Assembly (NCBI GenBank): GCA_910578735.1
Contig: CAJTSQ010000001.1
Location: 22,761 to 86,760, forward strand
DNA length: 64,000 nt
Source: an uncultured Oscillospiraceae bacterium
GTDB taxonomy: Bacteria; Bacillota; Clostridia; Oscillospirales; Oscillospiraceae
Direction of reading: 5' to 3'
The notes beneath the pieces are model-generated. The model searched no databases, had not been told where the DNA came from, and saw only the letters and a list, made by a program, of their open reading frames with translations. A program made the position numbers and the translations under genes. This document shows, one piece after another, positions 32,660 through 41,867 of this stretch; the stretch's first letter is position 1, and each line of letters begins with the position of its first letter.

Positions 32660-32687
32660 AGAGTGGGGTCGTGGCTCCGCTCTTTTT
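32660..32687 (+). promoter_or_regulatory. Leader terminator/attenuator of the nusA operon
   Basis: AGAGTGGGGTC pairs with GGCTCCGCTCT (11 positions with G-U pairs), then TTTTT, about 45 bases before the rimP start. It is placed between promoter and first gene, so some transcripts should stop here. In Bacillus a NusA-dependent leader terminator controls the same operon. Confidence 0.7.
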
Positions 32688-32730
32688 GATTGACAAAACC
32701 GGGCCGGTCCCGGTTTGCAGGAGGAAAATT

Positions 32731-33186
32731 ATGGCAAAGGTAACCGACACGGTGGCCGCCCTGGCCCGCCCCGTTGTGGAGGAGGCCGGCTGCACCCTGT
32801 GGGATGTGGAATATGTGAAAGAGGCCGGCAGCTGGTTTCTGAGGGTCTACATCGACCGGGAGGGCGGCGTGTCTATCGACGACTGTGAGGCCGTCTCCCG
32901 CCCCCTGTCCGACCTGCTCGACCAGGCCGACCCCATCGAGGGCAGCTACACCTTTGAGGTGTCCTCCGCCGGGGCGGACCGGGCGCTGAAGAAGCCTGAG
33001 CACTTCACCCGGTTCCGGGGTTCTGAGGTAGAGGTCAAGCTCTACCGCCCCCGAGAGGGCCGGAAGGAGTTTGTGGGGCTGCTCCGAAATTACGAGGACG
33101 GGGCCGTCACGTTAGAGATGAACGGCGAGGAGGCCGTCTTTACCAAACAGGAGATTGCGCTGGTACGGCTGTACCTGCGGGTTTGA
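32731..33186 (+). CDS. rimP: Ribosome maturation factor RimP
   Basis: 30S assembly factor, 151 residues. N-terminal domain with LWDVEYVKEAGSWFLRVYIDREGGVSIDDC and VSRPLSDLLD; C-terminal SH3-like barrel with EVSSAGADRALKKPEHFTRFRG. ATG follows GGAGGAAAATT. First gene of the nusA-infB operon; 19 bases to nusA. Confidence 0.95.
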   Translation: MAKVTDTVAALARPVVEEAGCTLWDVEYVKEAGSWFLRVYIDREGGVSIDDCEAVSRPLSDLLDQADPIEGSYTFEVSSAGADRALKKPEHFTRFRGSEVEVKLYRPREGRKEFVGLLRNYEDGAVTLEMNGEEAVFTKQEIALVRLYLRV

Positions 33187-33205
33187 CTTTAGGAGGAAAA
33201 ACACC

Positions 33206-34417
33206 GTGGCTAAGAGAGTGACAAAGAAGAAGGTCAACACCAATGAGATGGATGGCAAGGAATTCTTTGAGGCCATTCATCAGATTGAGCAGGAAAAAGG
33301 CATTAAGCCCGGCTATATGATGGAAAAGGTGACCCAGGCTCTGCTGTCCGCCTACCGCCGGGACCACGAGGGCGTGGGGGACAACCTGGTCATTGAGGCC
33401 GACGAGGCGAACAGCTCCGTCCGTCTGTTTTTGAAAAAGGAGATCGTGGAGGAGGTGGATAACCCCGCCATGGAGATCAGCCTGGAGGAGGCCCGCCGCT
33501 CCTTGCCCCAGGCCGAGTTGGGCGACACGGTGCGCATAGAGGTCAAGACACGGGCCTTCGGCCGCATCGCCGCCCAGACCGCCCGGCAGGTCATCATCCA
33601 GGGCATCCGGGAGGCGGAACAGGGGATGATCTACGACGAGTTCTGCACCAAAGAGCACGAGCTGCTCACCGGCATGATTACCCGCATCGACCCCCGGAAC
33701 GGCTCGGTGTCCCTCCGGCTCCACTCCGGCTCAGAATTTACCGACGCCTACCTGGGCTCCAGCGAACAGGTGAAGGGAGAGCGGTATACCGAGGGCCAGA
33801 GGCTGAAGGTCTATGTGGTGGAGGTCCGCAAGGCCACCAAGGGCCCCCAGGTGCTCATCTCCCGCACCCACCCCGGCCTGGTGAAGCGGCTGTTTGAGCT
33901 GGAGGTCCCCGAGGTCTACGACGGCACGGTGGAGATCCGCTCCGTGGCCCGGGAGGCGGGCTCCCGCACCAAGATGGCCGTCTGGGCTACAGAGCCCAAC
34001 GTGGACCCCATCGGCGCCTGCGTGGGCCCCCGGGGCCAGCGGGTGAACACCATTGTAGAGGAGCTGAAGGGGGAAAAGATCGATATCATCAAGTGGTCTG
34101 AGGACCCGGCGGAGTACATCGCCGCCGCCCTCTCCCCCGCCGATGTCATCAGCGTGGAGGAACTGCCCTCCAAGCCCGACGCCAAGAGCTGCCGGGTGGT
34201 GGTCCCCGACGACCAGCTCTCCCTGGCCATCGGCAAGGAGGGCCAGAACGCCCGCCTCGCCGCCAAACTCACCGGCTATAAGATCGACATCAAGCCCGCC
34301 TCCACCCCCCTGGAGCCCATTGAGGACCTGATCGCCCAGGCGGAGGCCGAAGCCGCCGAAGAAGCCCTGGAGGCCGCTATGGCCGAGGCGGAGGAGAACG
34401 GGGAGATTCCGGAATAA
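33206..34417 (+). CDS. nusA: Transcription termination/antitermination protein NusA
   Basis: RNA polymerase-binding factor for pausing and termination, 403 residues. N-terminal polymerase-binding domain (about 1-135), S1 domain (about 138-205, GMITRIDPRNGSVSLRL), KH1 and KH2 (about 210-360, with IGACVGPRGQRVNTI and LAIGKEGQNARLAAKLTGY). GTG start after AGGAGGAAAA. The C-terminus is a short acidic Ala/Glu tail, with no proteobacterial AR repeats, as usual for Firmicutes. Confidence 0.97.
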   Translation: MAKRVTKKKVNTNEMDGKEFFEAIHQIEQEKGIKPGYMMEKVTQALLSAYRRDHEGVGDNLVIEADEANSSVRLFLKKEIVEEVDNPAMEISLEEARRSLPQAELGDTVRIEVKTRAFGRIAAQTARQVIIQGIREAEQGMIYDEFCTKEHELLTGMITRIDPRNGSVSLRLHSGSEFTDAYLGSSEQVKGERYTEGQRLKVYVVEVRKATKGPQVLISRTHPGLVKRLFELEVPEVYDGTVEIRSVAREAGSRTKMAVWATEPNVDPIGACVGPRGQRVNTIVEELKGEKIDIIKWSEDPAEYIAAALSPADVISVEELPSKPDAKSCRVVVPDDQLSLAIGKEGQNARLAAKLTGYKIDIKPASTPLEPIEDLIAQAEAEAAEEALEAAMAEAEENGEIPE

Positions 34418-34420
34418 AAT

Positions 34421-34486
34421 GTGGGCCCGCCCCCCGGGCGGGCCAGGCAATAGAGGATATGACCCGCCCAGGGCGGTGGGTCCCAC
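34421..34486. repeat. Twin-hairpin repeat, GTGGG family, copy 2
   Basis: 66 bp between nusA and rnpM; ends GTGGG and CCCAC, palindromes GGGCCCGCCCCCCGGGCGGG and ACCCGCCCAGGGCGGTGGGT. Inverted relative to 25572-25641. Confidence 0.7.
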
Positions 34487-34509
34487 GCCTTCAAAGAGGA
34501 GAGAGAGCC

Positions 34510-34785
34510 TTGCCCAAAAAGATACCCATGCGCCAATGCGTTGGCTGCCGGGAGATGAAAGAAAAAAAGTCGCTGATCCGGCTGGTAAAACCGCCGGAGG
34601 GACCGGTGTCCCTGGACTTCAAGGGCAAGCTGCCCGGCCGGGGCGCCTATGTGTGCCCCAACCCGGAGTGCCTGAAGCGGGCCCGGAAAAGCCGGGCCCT
34701 GGAGCGGGCCTTCTCCTCCCTGATTCTGGACGAGGTGTGGGAAAGCCTGGAGGCGCAGATGAAGGAGGTGCCCCCCGATGCCTAA
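34510..34785 (+). CDS. rnpM: RNase P modulator RnpM (YlxR)
   Basis: 91-residue YlxR-family RNA-binding protein. IPMRQCVGCREMKEKKSLIR, then GRGAYVCPNPECLKRARKSR carry the conserved cysteines and basic surface. Recent work on Bacillus/Thermotoga-type homologues links YlxR to RNase P. TTG start seven bases after GAGGAGAG, giving MPKKIPMRQ; the ATG at 34528 would cut off the basic end. Its end overlaps the next gene by eight bases. Confidence 0.9.
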   Translation: MPKKIPMRQCVGCREMKEKKSLIRLVKPPEGPVSLDFKGKLPGRGAYVCPNPECLKRARKSRALERAFSSLILDEVWESLEAQMKEVPPDA

Positions 34786-35311
34786 TGACCCCATTCTCCA
34801 CCTGCTGGGCCTGGCCAAAAAGGCCGGCCGGCTGGAAATCGGCGAGGAGCCGGTGGGGGCCGCCTGTCGGGCCCGGCAGGCCAAGCTCCTCCTTCTGGCC
34901 GGCGACGCCGCCCCCAACACCCGCCGCCGGGCGGCCCACTTCAGCGAGGCGGGGAATGTCCTCTGGCTGGAGACGCCCTTTGACAAGGCCGCTCTGGGCC
35001 TTGTCCTCGGCCGCTCCTCCTGCGCTATGCTGGCCCTCACCGACGCGGGCTTTTCCGCTGCCGTTGTGGAGAAGCTGGCCGCCCGTGACCCGGACAAGTA
35101 CAGCCCCGCCGCCCAGCAGCTGCGCACCAAAGCCGACCGGGTGTTCCAGCGGCAGAAGGAACAGCGTCGGCATGAGAAAAACCTGCGCCAGGGAAAACGG
35201 AAGCCTTGGGCCCCGCCCCCAAGGGAGGCGCCGTCCCCGCCCCAGCAGGGCAAGACAGCCAAACCCGGTCCCGGCGGCCGGCGACTGACCGGCAAACTCC
35301 GCCACTCCTAA
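34778..35311 (+). CDS. YlxQ-type L7Ae/L30e ribosomal protein with basic tail
   Basis: 177 residues. The first ~100 match the L7Ae/L30e/Gadd45 fold of YlxQ: LHLLGLAKKAGRLEIGEEPV, AKLLLLAGDAAPNTRRR, LGLVLGRSSCAMLALTDAGF. The last ~70 residues are rich in Arg, Lys, Pro and Gln and are longer than in Bacillus YlxQ (about 100 residues); probably an unstructured RNA-binding tail. Overlaps rnpM and precedes infB, the conserved order. Confidence 0.87.
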   Translation: MPNDPILHLLGLAKKAGRLEIGEEPVGAACRARQAKLLLLAGDAAPNTRRRAAHFSEAGNVLWLETPFDKAALGLVLGRSSCAMLALTDAGFSAAVVEKLAARDPDKYSPAAQQLRTKADRVFQRQKEQRRHEKNLRQGKRKPWAPPPREAPSPPQQGKTAKPGPGGRRLTGKLRHS

Positions 35312-35331
35312 GAATCGAGGTGCATCCATCT

Positions 35332-37722
<2,391 letters not shown>

Positions 37723-37725
37723 ACG

Positions 37726-37790
37726 GTAGGGACGCATCACGATGCGTCCGTTACCTGAGTGATTGCGGGCGCTTCATGAAGCGTCCCTAC
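37726..37790. repeat. Twin-hairpin repeat, GTAGGG family
   Basis: 65 bp between infB and its terminator. Palindromes GGACGCATCACGATGCGTCC and GGGCGCTTCATGAAGCGTCC face each other between GTAGGG and CCCTAC. It is the inverted copy of 40844-40914. Confidence 0.82.
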
Positions 37791-37802
37791 AGCATTAACC
37801 AA

Positions 37803-37832
37803 CGGGGCGGGCGTTTTCGCCCGCCCCGGTTT
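37803..37832 (+). terminator. Terminator after infB
   Basis: CGGGGCGGGCG, loop TTTT, CGCCCGCCCCG, then GTTTGCTTCT. If active it would separate rbfA and downstream genes from the nusA promoter. Confidence 0.75.
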
Positions 37833-38043
37833 GCTTCTCTCCCGCCCCTGCGGGGCACCCCGGGGCTTTGGGCGGAGGACTACACCTCCAGCGCCTTTAT
37901 AATATCCGCCCGCGCAGGCCCGGACCCAAGGAGTAGTAGGCCTGTTTAGCCTCAGAAAAGCCGGGGAGGTCTGACAGAGCCGGTTAGCTGCCTCATCTCC
38001 GATGTGCGGGAGCGGCGGTAAACCCCCGTCCCGCCGCAGCGGC
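37833..38043. other. Non-coding stretch between infB and the structured repeat
   Basis: About 210 bases with no supported reading frame. Several local palindromes (for example CGCCCCTGCGGGGC, GGAGGACTACACCTCC, CAGGCCCGGACC with AGTAGGCCTG) and a TATAAT at 37898. I match it to no known riboswitch or RNA family. It may hold a promoter or leader for the downstream genes. Confidence 0.45.
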
Positions 38044-38210
38044 AAGCCTCCTTTTGAAAGGAGGTGCCCCAGTTCGCAAACTGGGGCGGAGGATTGCATT
38101 TTTGCGAAGCAAACACAGTTTTTCAAACCTTATTTACTTCGTATGTTTTGCTTCGCAAAACGCAATCCTCAGTCAGCCTTCGGCTGACAGCTCCTTTCAA
38201 AAGGAGCCTT
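38044..38210 (+). repeat. Structured intergenic repeat, copy 3
   Basis: 167 bp, the shortest copy. AAGCCTCCTTTTGAAAGGAGG, CCCCAGTTCGCAAACTGGGG, GGAGGATTGCATTTTTGCGA, then TTTTGCTTCGCAAAACGC, AATCCTCAGTCAGCC, TTCGGCTGACAG and CTCCTTTCAAAAGGAGCCTT. The second half is almost identical to copy 2. Confidence 0.85.
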
Positions 38211-38250
38211 ACCCGCGCGGCGGGGACGAGAGGTGAAGGAGGTGGCTGCG

Positions 38251-38622
38251 GTGACTTTTTTGCCCCGCAACAAGAAAGAGAGGCCCCATTCCACACAGCT
38301 GCGCAACGAGCCAACACCGGCAGAGACGCGGCTGTGGTATGGCTTTCTGCGTACTGCTTCCCCAAGATGGAACCGGCAGCGAATTATTGACAGCTATATT
38401 GTAGATTTTTTCTGCCTGAAAGCAAAACTGGTAGTGGAATTGGACGGGAGCCAGCACTATGATGAAAATGGTCTGGTGGAGTATGACAGAATTCGGACAG
38501 AATATTTAGAGGCTCTGGAGCTGAAGGTTTTAAGATTTACCAATTTGGAAATTGAGAACAACTTTGATGGAGTCTGCCGAAAGATTCAGCTTGAGGTAGA
38601 GCGGAGAGTAGACGCAATTTGA
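38251..38622 (+). CDS. DUF559 endonuclease-like protein
   Basis: 123 residues. PTPAETRLWYGFLR, NRQRIIDSYIVDFFCLKAKLVVELDGSQHYDEN and LRFTNLEIENNFDGV are the DUF559 signature, a restriction-endonuclease-like fold related to very-short-patch repair nucleases; the D-x-n-ELDGSQH part resembles the PD-(D/E)xK core. Function is unproven. GTG chosen eight bases after AAGGAGG. The second half is more AT-rich than neighbours. It stands between infB and rbfA, which are normally adjacent, and directly after a repeat copy, so it was probably inserted; rbfA follows at 12 bases. Confidence 0.85.
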   Translation: MTFLPRNKKERPHSTQLRNEPTPAETRLWYGFLRTASPRWNRQRIIDSYIVDFFCLKAKLVVELDGSQHYDENGLVEYDRIRTEYLEALELKVLRFTNLEIENNFDGVCRKIQLEVERRVDAI

Positions 38623-38634
38623 AGGAGGAACACC

Positions 38635-39024
38635 ATGGCAAGTAATCGAATCGGGCGCATCAACGAGGAGGTCCAGCGGGAGCTGGCCACCCTCATTCCC
38701 ACGGTGAAGGACCCCCGGGTGACCGGGATGATCTCGGTGACGGCGGTGGACGTCACCCCGGACCTGAAATTTGCCAAGGTCTACATCTCGGTGCTGGACA
38801 AAAGTGACAGCGACCAGGTGCTCAAGGGATTGAAATCGGCGTCGGGCTATCTCCGCCGGGAGCTGGGCCGGGCCCTGAACCTGCGCCACACCCCGGAGCT
38901 CACCTTTTTCCGGGACGACTCCATGGCCAAGGGGGCTAAAATTCTGGAGATGCTCCGGGACCCGGAGGTGGTCAAGCCCGCCAATCCGGCCAACGAGCAC
39001 ATTATTTTGGAGGACGAGGAATGA
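38635..39024 (+). CDS. rbfA: 30S ribosome-binding factor RbfA
   Basis: KH-fold protein for late 30S maturation, 129 residues. RIGRINEEVQRELATLI, VTGMISVTAVDVTPDLKFAKVYISVL and the late LRHTPELTFFRDDS are typical. AAGGAGGAACACC before ATG. Overlaps the next start by four bases (ATGA). Confidence 0.95.
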   Translation: MASNRIGRINEEVQRELATLIPTVKDPRVTGMISVTAVDVTPDLKFAKVYISVLDKSDSDQVLKGLKSASGYLRRELGRALNLRHTPELTFFRDDSMAKGAKILEMLRDPEVVKPANPANEHIILEDEE

Positions 39025-39977
39025 ACACGATTACCACGGTGCAGGCCGCCGAATTTCTTCAGGCCCACGAGAACTATCTGATTCTTACCCACGTCCGTCC
39101 CGACGGTGACACCATCGGCTGCGCCGCCGGGCTGTGCCGGGCCCTGCGCCAGGCGGGGAAGACCGCCTATATTCTGGAAAATCCAGAGGTCACAGAATTG
39201 TTTATGGGCTATATAAATGGGTTGACAATCGGGGCGGACTACACCCCTGAAACGGTTGTCTCGGTTGACATTGCTGCCCGGTCCCTCTTTCCCGAAAATG
39301 CGAGGCCTTATCTGGAGCGGGTGGATCTGGCCATCGATCACCACCCTTCTCAGGAGTTTTTTGCCCAAAAAGTCTGCTTAGACGACAAAAAAGCAGCCTG
39401 CGGACAAATTGTTTACCAAATAGTAAAACAGTTTACGAATATCTCTCCCCAAATCGGCGAGGCCCTTTATGTGGCGGTATCCACCGACTGCGGCTGTTTC
39501 CAGTACAGCAACACTGACGCTGAGGCCCACCGGACTGCCGCTGATCTCATGGACAGCGGCTTTGACCCATATCCGGTAAACCGAAAGTTTTTCCGCACGA
39601 AAACCTTTAAGCGCCTTAAGCTGGAGGGGATGCTCTCCGCCGGGATGGAGCTGCGGGACAGCGGAGAGACCGCTCTGGTCTTCCTCACACGGGCCATGAT
39701 CGACCAAGTGGGGGCGGATGAGCGGGACATGGACGATATCTCCTCCTTTGTAGGTCAGATCGAGGGGGTTAAAAGCGGCGTTACCCTGAAAGAGACCGCC
39801 GACGGCCATGTGAAGATTTCCCTGCGCACCGATCCAGGCGACCTGAACGCCTCCGCTGTCTGCGCTCTGCTGGGGGGGGGCGGCCACGCCGCCGCCGCCG
39901 GGGCCATGGTGGAGGGGACCATGGAGGTGGTCCGGCAGAGGGTCCTCGATGCCATTGAGCAGGTGCGCCATGGTTAG
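39021..39977 (+). CDS. nrnA: DHH family oligoribonuclease (NrnA-like)
   Basis: 318-residue DHH/DHHA1 phosphoesterase. DHH motifs: LTHVRPDGDTIGCA near 22-35, VSVDIAA near 82, AIDHHPS near 108, VSTDCGCFQY near 155; C-terminal DHHA1 with LLGGGGHAAAAGA near 290. Homologues degrade nano-RNA or pAp, or c-di-AMP products; together with GdpP at 8 kb it could finish pApA breakdown, an inference. The middle of the gene (about 39150-39620) is more AT-rich than the ends. Overlaps truB by eight bases. Confidence 0.9.
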   Translation: MNTITTVQAAEFLQAHENYLILTHVRPDGDTIGCAAGLCRALRQAGKTAYILENPEVTELFMGYINGLTIGADYTPETVVSVDIAARSLFPENARPYLERVDLAIDHHPSQEFFAQKVCLDDKKAACGQIVYQIVKQFTNISPQIGEALYVAVSTDCGCFQYSNTDAEAHRTAADLMDSGFDPYPVNRKFFRTKTFKRLKLEGMLSAGMELRDSGETALVFLTRAMIDQVGADERDMDDISSFVGQIEGVKSGVTLKETADGHVKISLRTDPGDLNASAVCALLGGGGHAAAAGAMVEGTMEVVRQRVLDAIEQVRHG

Positions 39978-40839
39978 CGGAATCCTGGTCATTGACAAAC
40001 CCGCCGGCTGGACCTCCATGGATGTGTGCGCCAAGCTCCGGGGGATCTTTCACGAGAAGCGGGTGGGCCATGGGGGCACCCTGGACCCTATGGCCACCGG
40101 TGTGCTGCCCGTTTTTATCGGCCGGGCCACCCGGGCGGTGGAGTTTGCAGAGAAACCCGACAAGGAGTACATCGCCGCTTTAAAACTAGGCGTAATCACC
40201 AACACCCAGGACACCTCGGGTGAGGTACTGGAGGAGCGGCCCGTTCAGGTCAGCCGGGAGCAGCTGGAGGCCGTCCTGGAGCGGTTCCGGGGGGATATTC
40301 TCCAGATGCCCCCCATGTACTCCGCCATCAAAATCAACGGCAAGAAGCTCTACGAGCTGGCCCGGAAGGGCCGTGAAGTAGAACGCCCTGCCAGGCCGGT
40401 GACCATAAAGGCCCTGGAAATAGTGGAACAGCAGGGAAAAGACCTTTACATGATTCAGGTCCGCTGTACCAAGGGGACCTATATCCGCACCCTGTGTCAC
40501 GACATCGGCCAGGCCCTGGGCTGCGGAGGGTGCATGGCCTCCCTGCGGCGGACTATGGCTGCAGGCTTCACACTGGAGCGCGCCCACACCCTGGAAGATG
40601 TACAGACCGCTCCTGATCCAACCGCCCTGCTCCTGCCGGTGGACAGCCTGTTTCGGGACTGGGCCAGGCTGATGGTCTCCGCCGGTGTGGAGAAAAAAAT
40701 CCGCAACGGCATGACCGCTGTGCTGCCCGGCCTGATCCCGGGTGAATACAGAGTGTATTCTCAGGACGAAATATTCCTGGCCCTGTGCCGGGCTCAGGGC
40801 GGGAAGCTGACTACCATCAAGAGCTTTTTCGAGGTGTGA
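39970..40839 (+). CDS. truB: tRNA pseudouridine(55) synthase
   Basis: Makes pseudouridine 55 in the T loop of tRNAs. 289 residues. GILVIDKPAGWTS at the start, GHGGTLDPMATGVLP with catalytic Asp39, DKEYIAALKLGV, PPMYSAIKINGKKLYELAR and KGTYIRTLCHDIG. ATG lies inside the end of nrnA. It is followed by a twin-hairpin repeat and ribF. Confidence 0.96.
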   Translation: MVSGILVIDKPAGWTSMDVCAKLRGIFHEKRVGHGGTLDPMATGVLPVFIGRATRAVEFAEKPDKEYIAALKLGVITNTQDTSGEVLEERPVQVSREQLEAVLERFRGDILQMPPMYSAIKINGKKLYELARKGREVERPARPVTIKALEIVEQQGKDLYMIQVRCTKGTYIRTLCHDIGQALGCGGCMASLRRTMAAGFTLERAHTLEDVQTAPDPTALLLPVDSLFRDWARLMVSAGVEKKIRNGMTAVLPGLIPGEYRVYSQDEIFLALCRAQGGKLTTIKSFFEV

Positions 40840-40843
40840 TTGT

Positions 40844-40914
40844 GTAGGGACGCTTCATAAAGCGTCCGCCGTTGCCCTTGCCAAGAAAACGGACGCATCG
40901 TGATGCGTCCCTAC
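40844..40914. repeat. Twin-hairpin repeat, GTAGGG family
   Basis: 71 bp starting five bases after truB. Palindromes GGACGCTTCATAAAGCGTCC and GGACGCATCGTGATGCGTCC between GTAGGG and CCCTAC; the reverse complement arrangement of 37726-37790. Confidence 0.82.
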
Positions 40915-40931
40915 ATGAGGTGTAATTTCCA

Positions 40932-41861
40932 ATGGAGAAACAACGCAGAGTCATCGCCCTGGGCTTTTTCGACGGGGTGCATCTGGGCCACGGGGCGCTG
41001 CTCCGGACCGTGAAGGAGACGGCGGACAGGCTGAAGGCTGTTCCCTGCGCCTTTACCTTTGACAAAAGTCCGGCCGCCGCCCTTACCGGGCAGAATATCC
41101 CCCTGCTGTCCACGGTGGACGACCGGACCACCCTGATGCACCAGCTGTACGGCATCCAGGAGATGGTGATCGCTCCCTTTGACGCCATGCAGCGCATGGA
41201 CTGGGAGGCATTTATTGCGGACTACCTGGTGAAAAAGCTGGGGGTGGTCCATGTGGTGGCTGGCCACGACTTTCACTTCGGCTACATGGGCCAGGGCAAC
41301 CCGGACCGGCTGAAGGAGAAATGCGCCCTGCTGGGGATAGGCTGCGACATTATCAAGAAGGTGGAACGAGACGGGATTACCATCTCCTCCACCTACATCC
41401 GTGGCCTGATTGCCCAGGGGGAGATGGAGCGGGCGGTGGAATTTCTGGGCCACCCCTACCGCCTCACCCGGCAGGTGACCCACGGCAAACGGCTGGGCTC
41501 CCGGCTGGGCTTCCCCACGGTGAATCTGCGCATCCCCGAGGGGGTGATCGTTCCGGCCTTTGGGGTCTACGCCACCCATGTGTGGGTCCTCCCTGACTAC
41601 CCAGACCACCAGCCCTGCATCCCGGGGGTGGGACCCTGCATGGCGGTGACCAACGTGGGGGTCCGGCCCACGGTGGAGGACGGGGACCAGGTGACGGTGG
41701 AGAGCTTCCTTCTGGACTTCAACGGCGACCTCTACGGCCGTACAGTGCGGGTGGAGTTCTACAAGCGCTTGCGGGAGGAGCGGAAGTTCCCCAGCCTGGA
41801 GGCCCTGGCGGAGGAGATCAAACAGAACGCGGCACAGACCAGGGCGTTTTTTGGAGGATAA
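40932..41861 (+). CDS. ribF: Bifunctional riboflavin kinase/FAD synthetase
   Basis: Phosphorylates riboflavin to FMN and adenylates FMN to FAD. 309 residues. N-terminal adenylyltransferase part: ALGFFDGVHLGHGALL, VAGHDFHFGYMGQGN, ISSTYIRGLIAQG; C-terminal kinase part (about 185-305): HGKRLGSRLGFPTVNL, TNVGVRPTV, ESFLLDFNGDLYGRTVRVEF. ATG after GAGGTGTAATTTCC. Conserved neighbour of truB; no FMN riboswitch is visible in front. Confidence 0.95.
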   Translation: MEKQRRVIALGFFDGVHLGHGALLRTVKETADRLKAVPCAFTFDKSPAAALTGQNIPLLSTVDDRTTLMHQLYGIQEMVIAPFDAMQRMDWEAFIADYLVKKLGVVHVVAGHDFHFGYMGQGNPDRLKEKCALLGIGCDIIKKVERDGITISSTYIRGLIAQGEMERAVEFLGHPYRLTRQVTHGKRLGSRLGFPTVNLRIPEGVIVPAFGVYATHVWVLPDYPDHQPCIPGVGPCMAVTNVGVRPTVEDGDQVTVESFLLDFNGDLYGRTVRVEFYKRLREERKFPSLEALAEEIKQNAAQTRAFFGG

Positions 41862-41867
41862 CGGCCT

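Noticed and set aside
40840..40931. FMN riboswitch before ribF
   Set aside because: The stretch is fully taken by a twin-hairpin repeat, and the conserved FMN aptamer blocks are absent.
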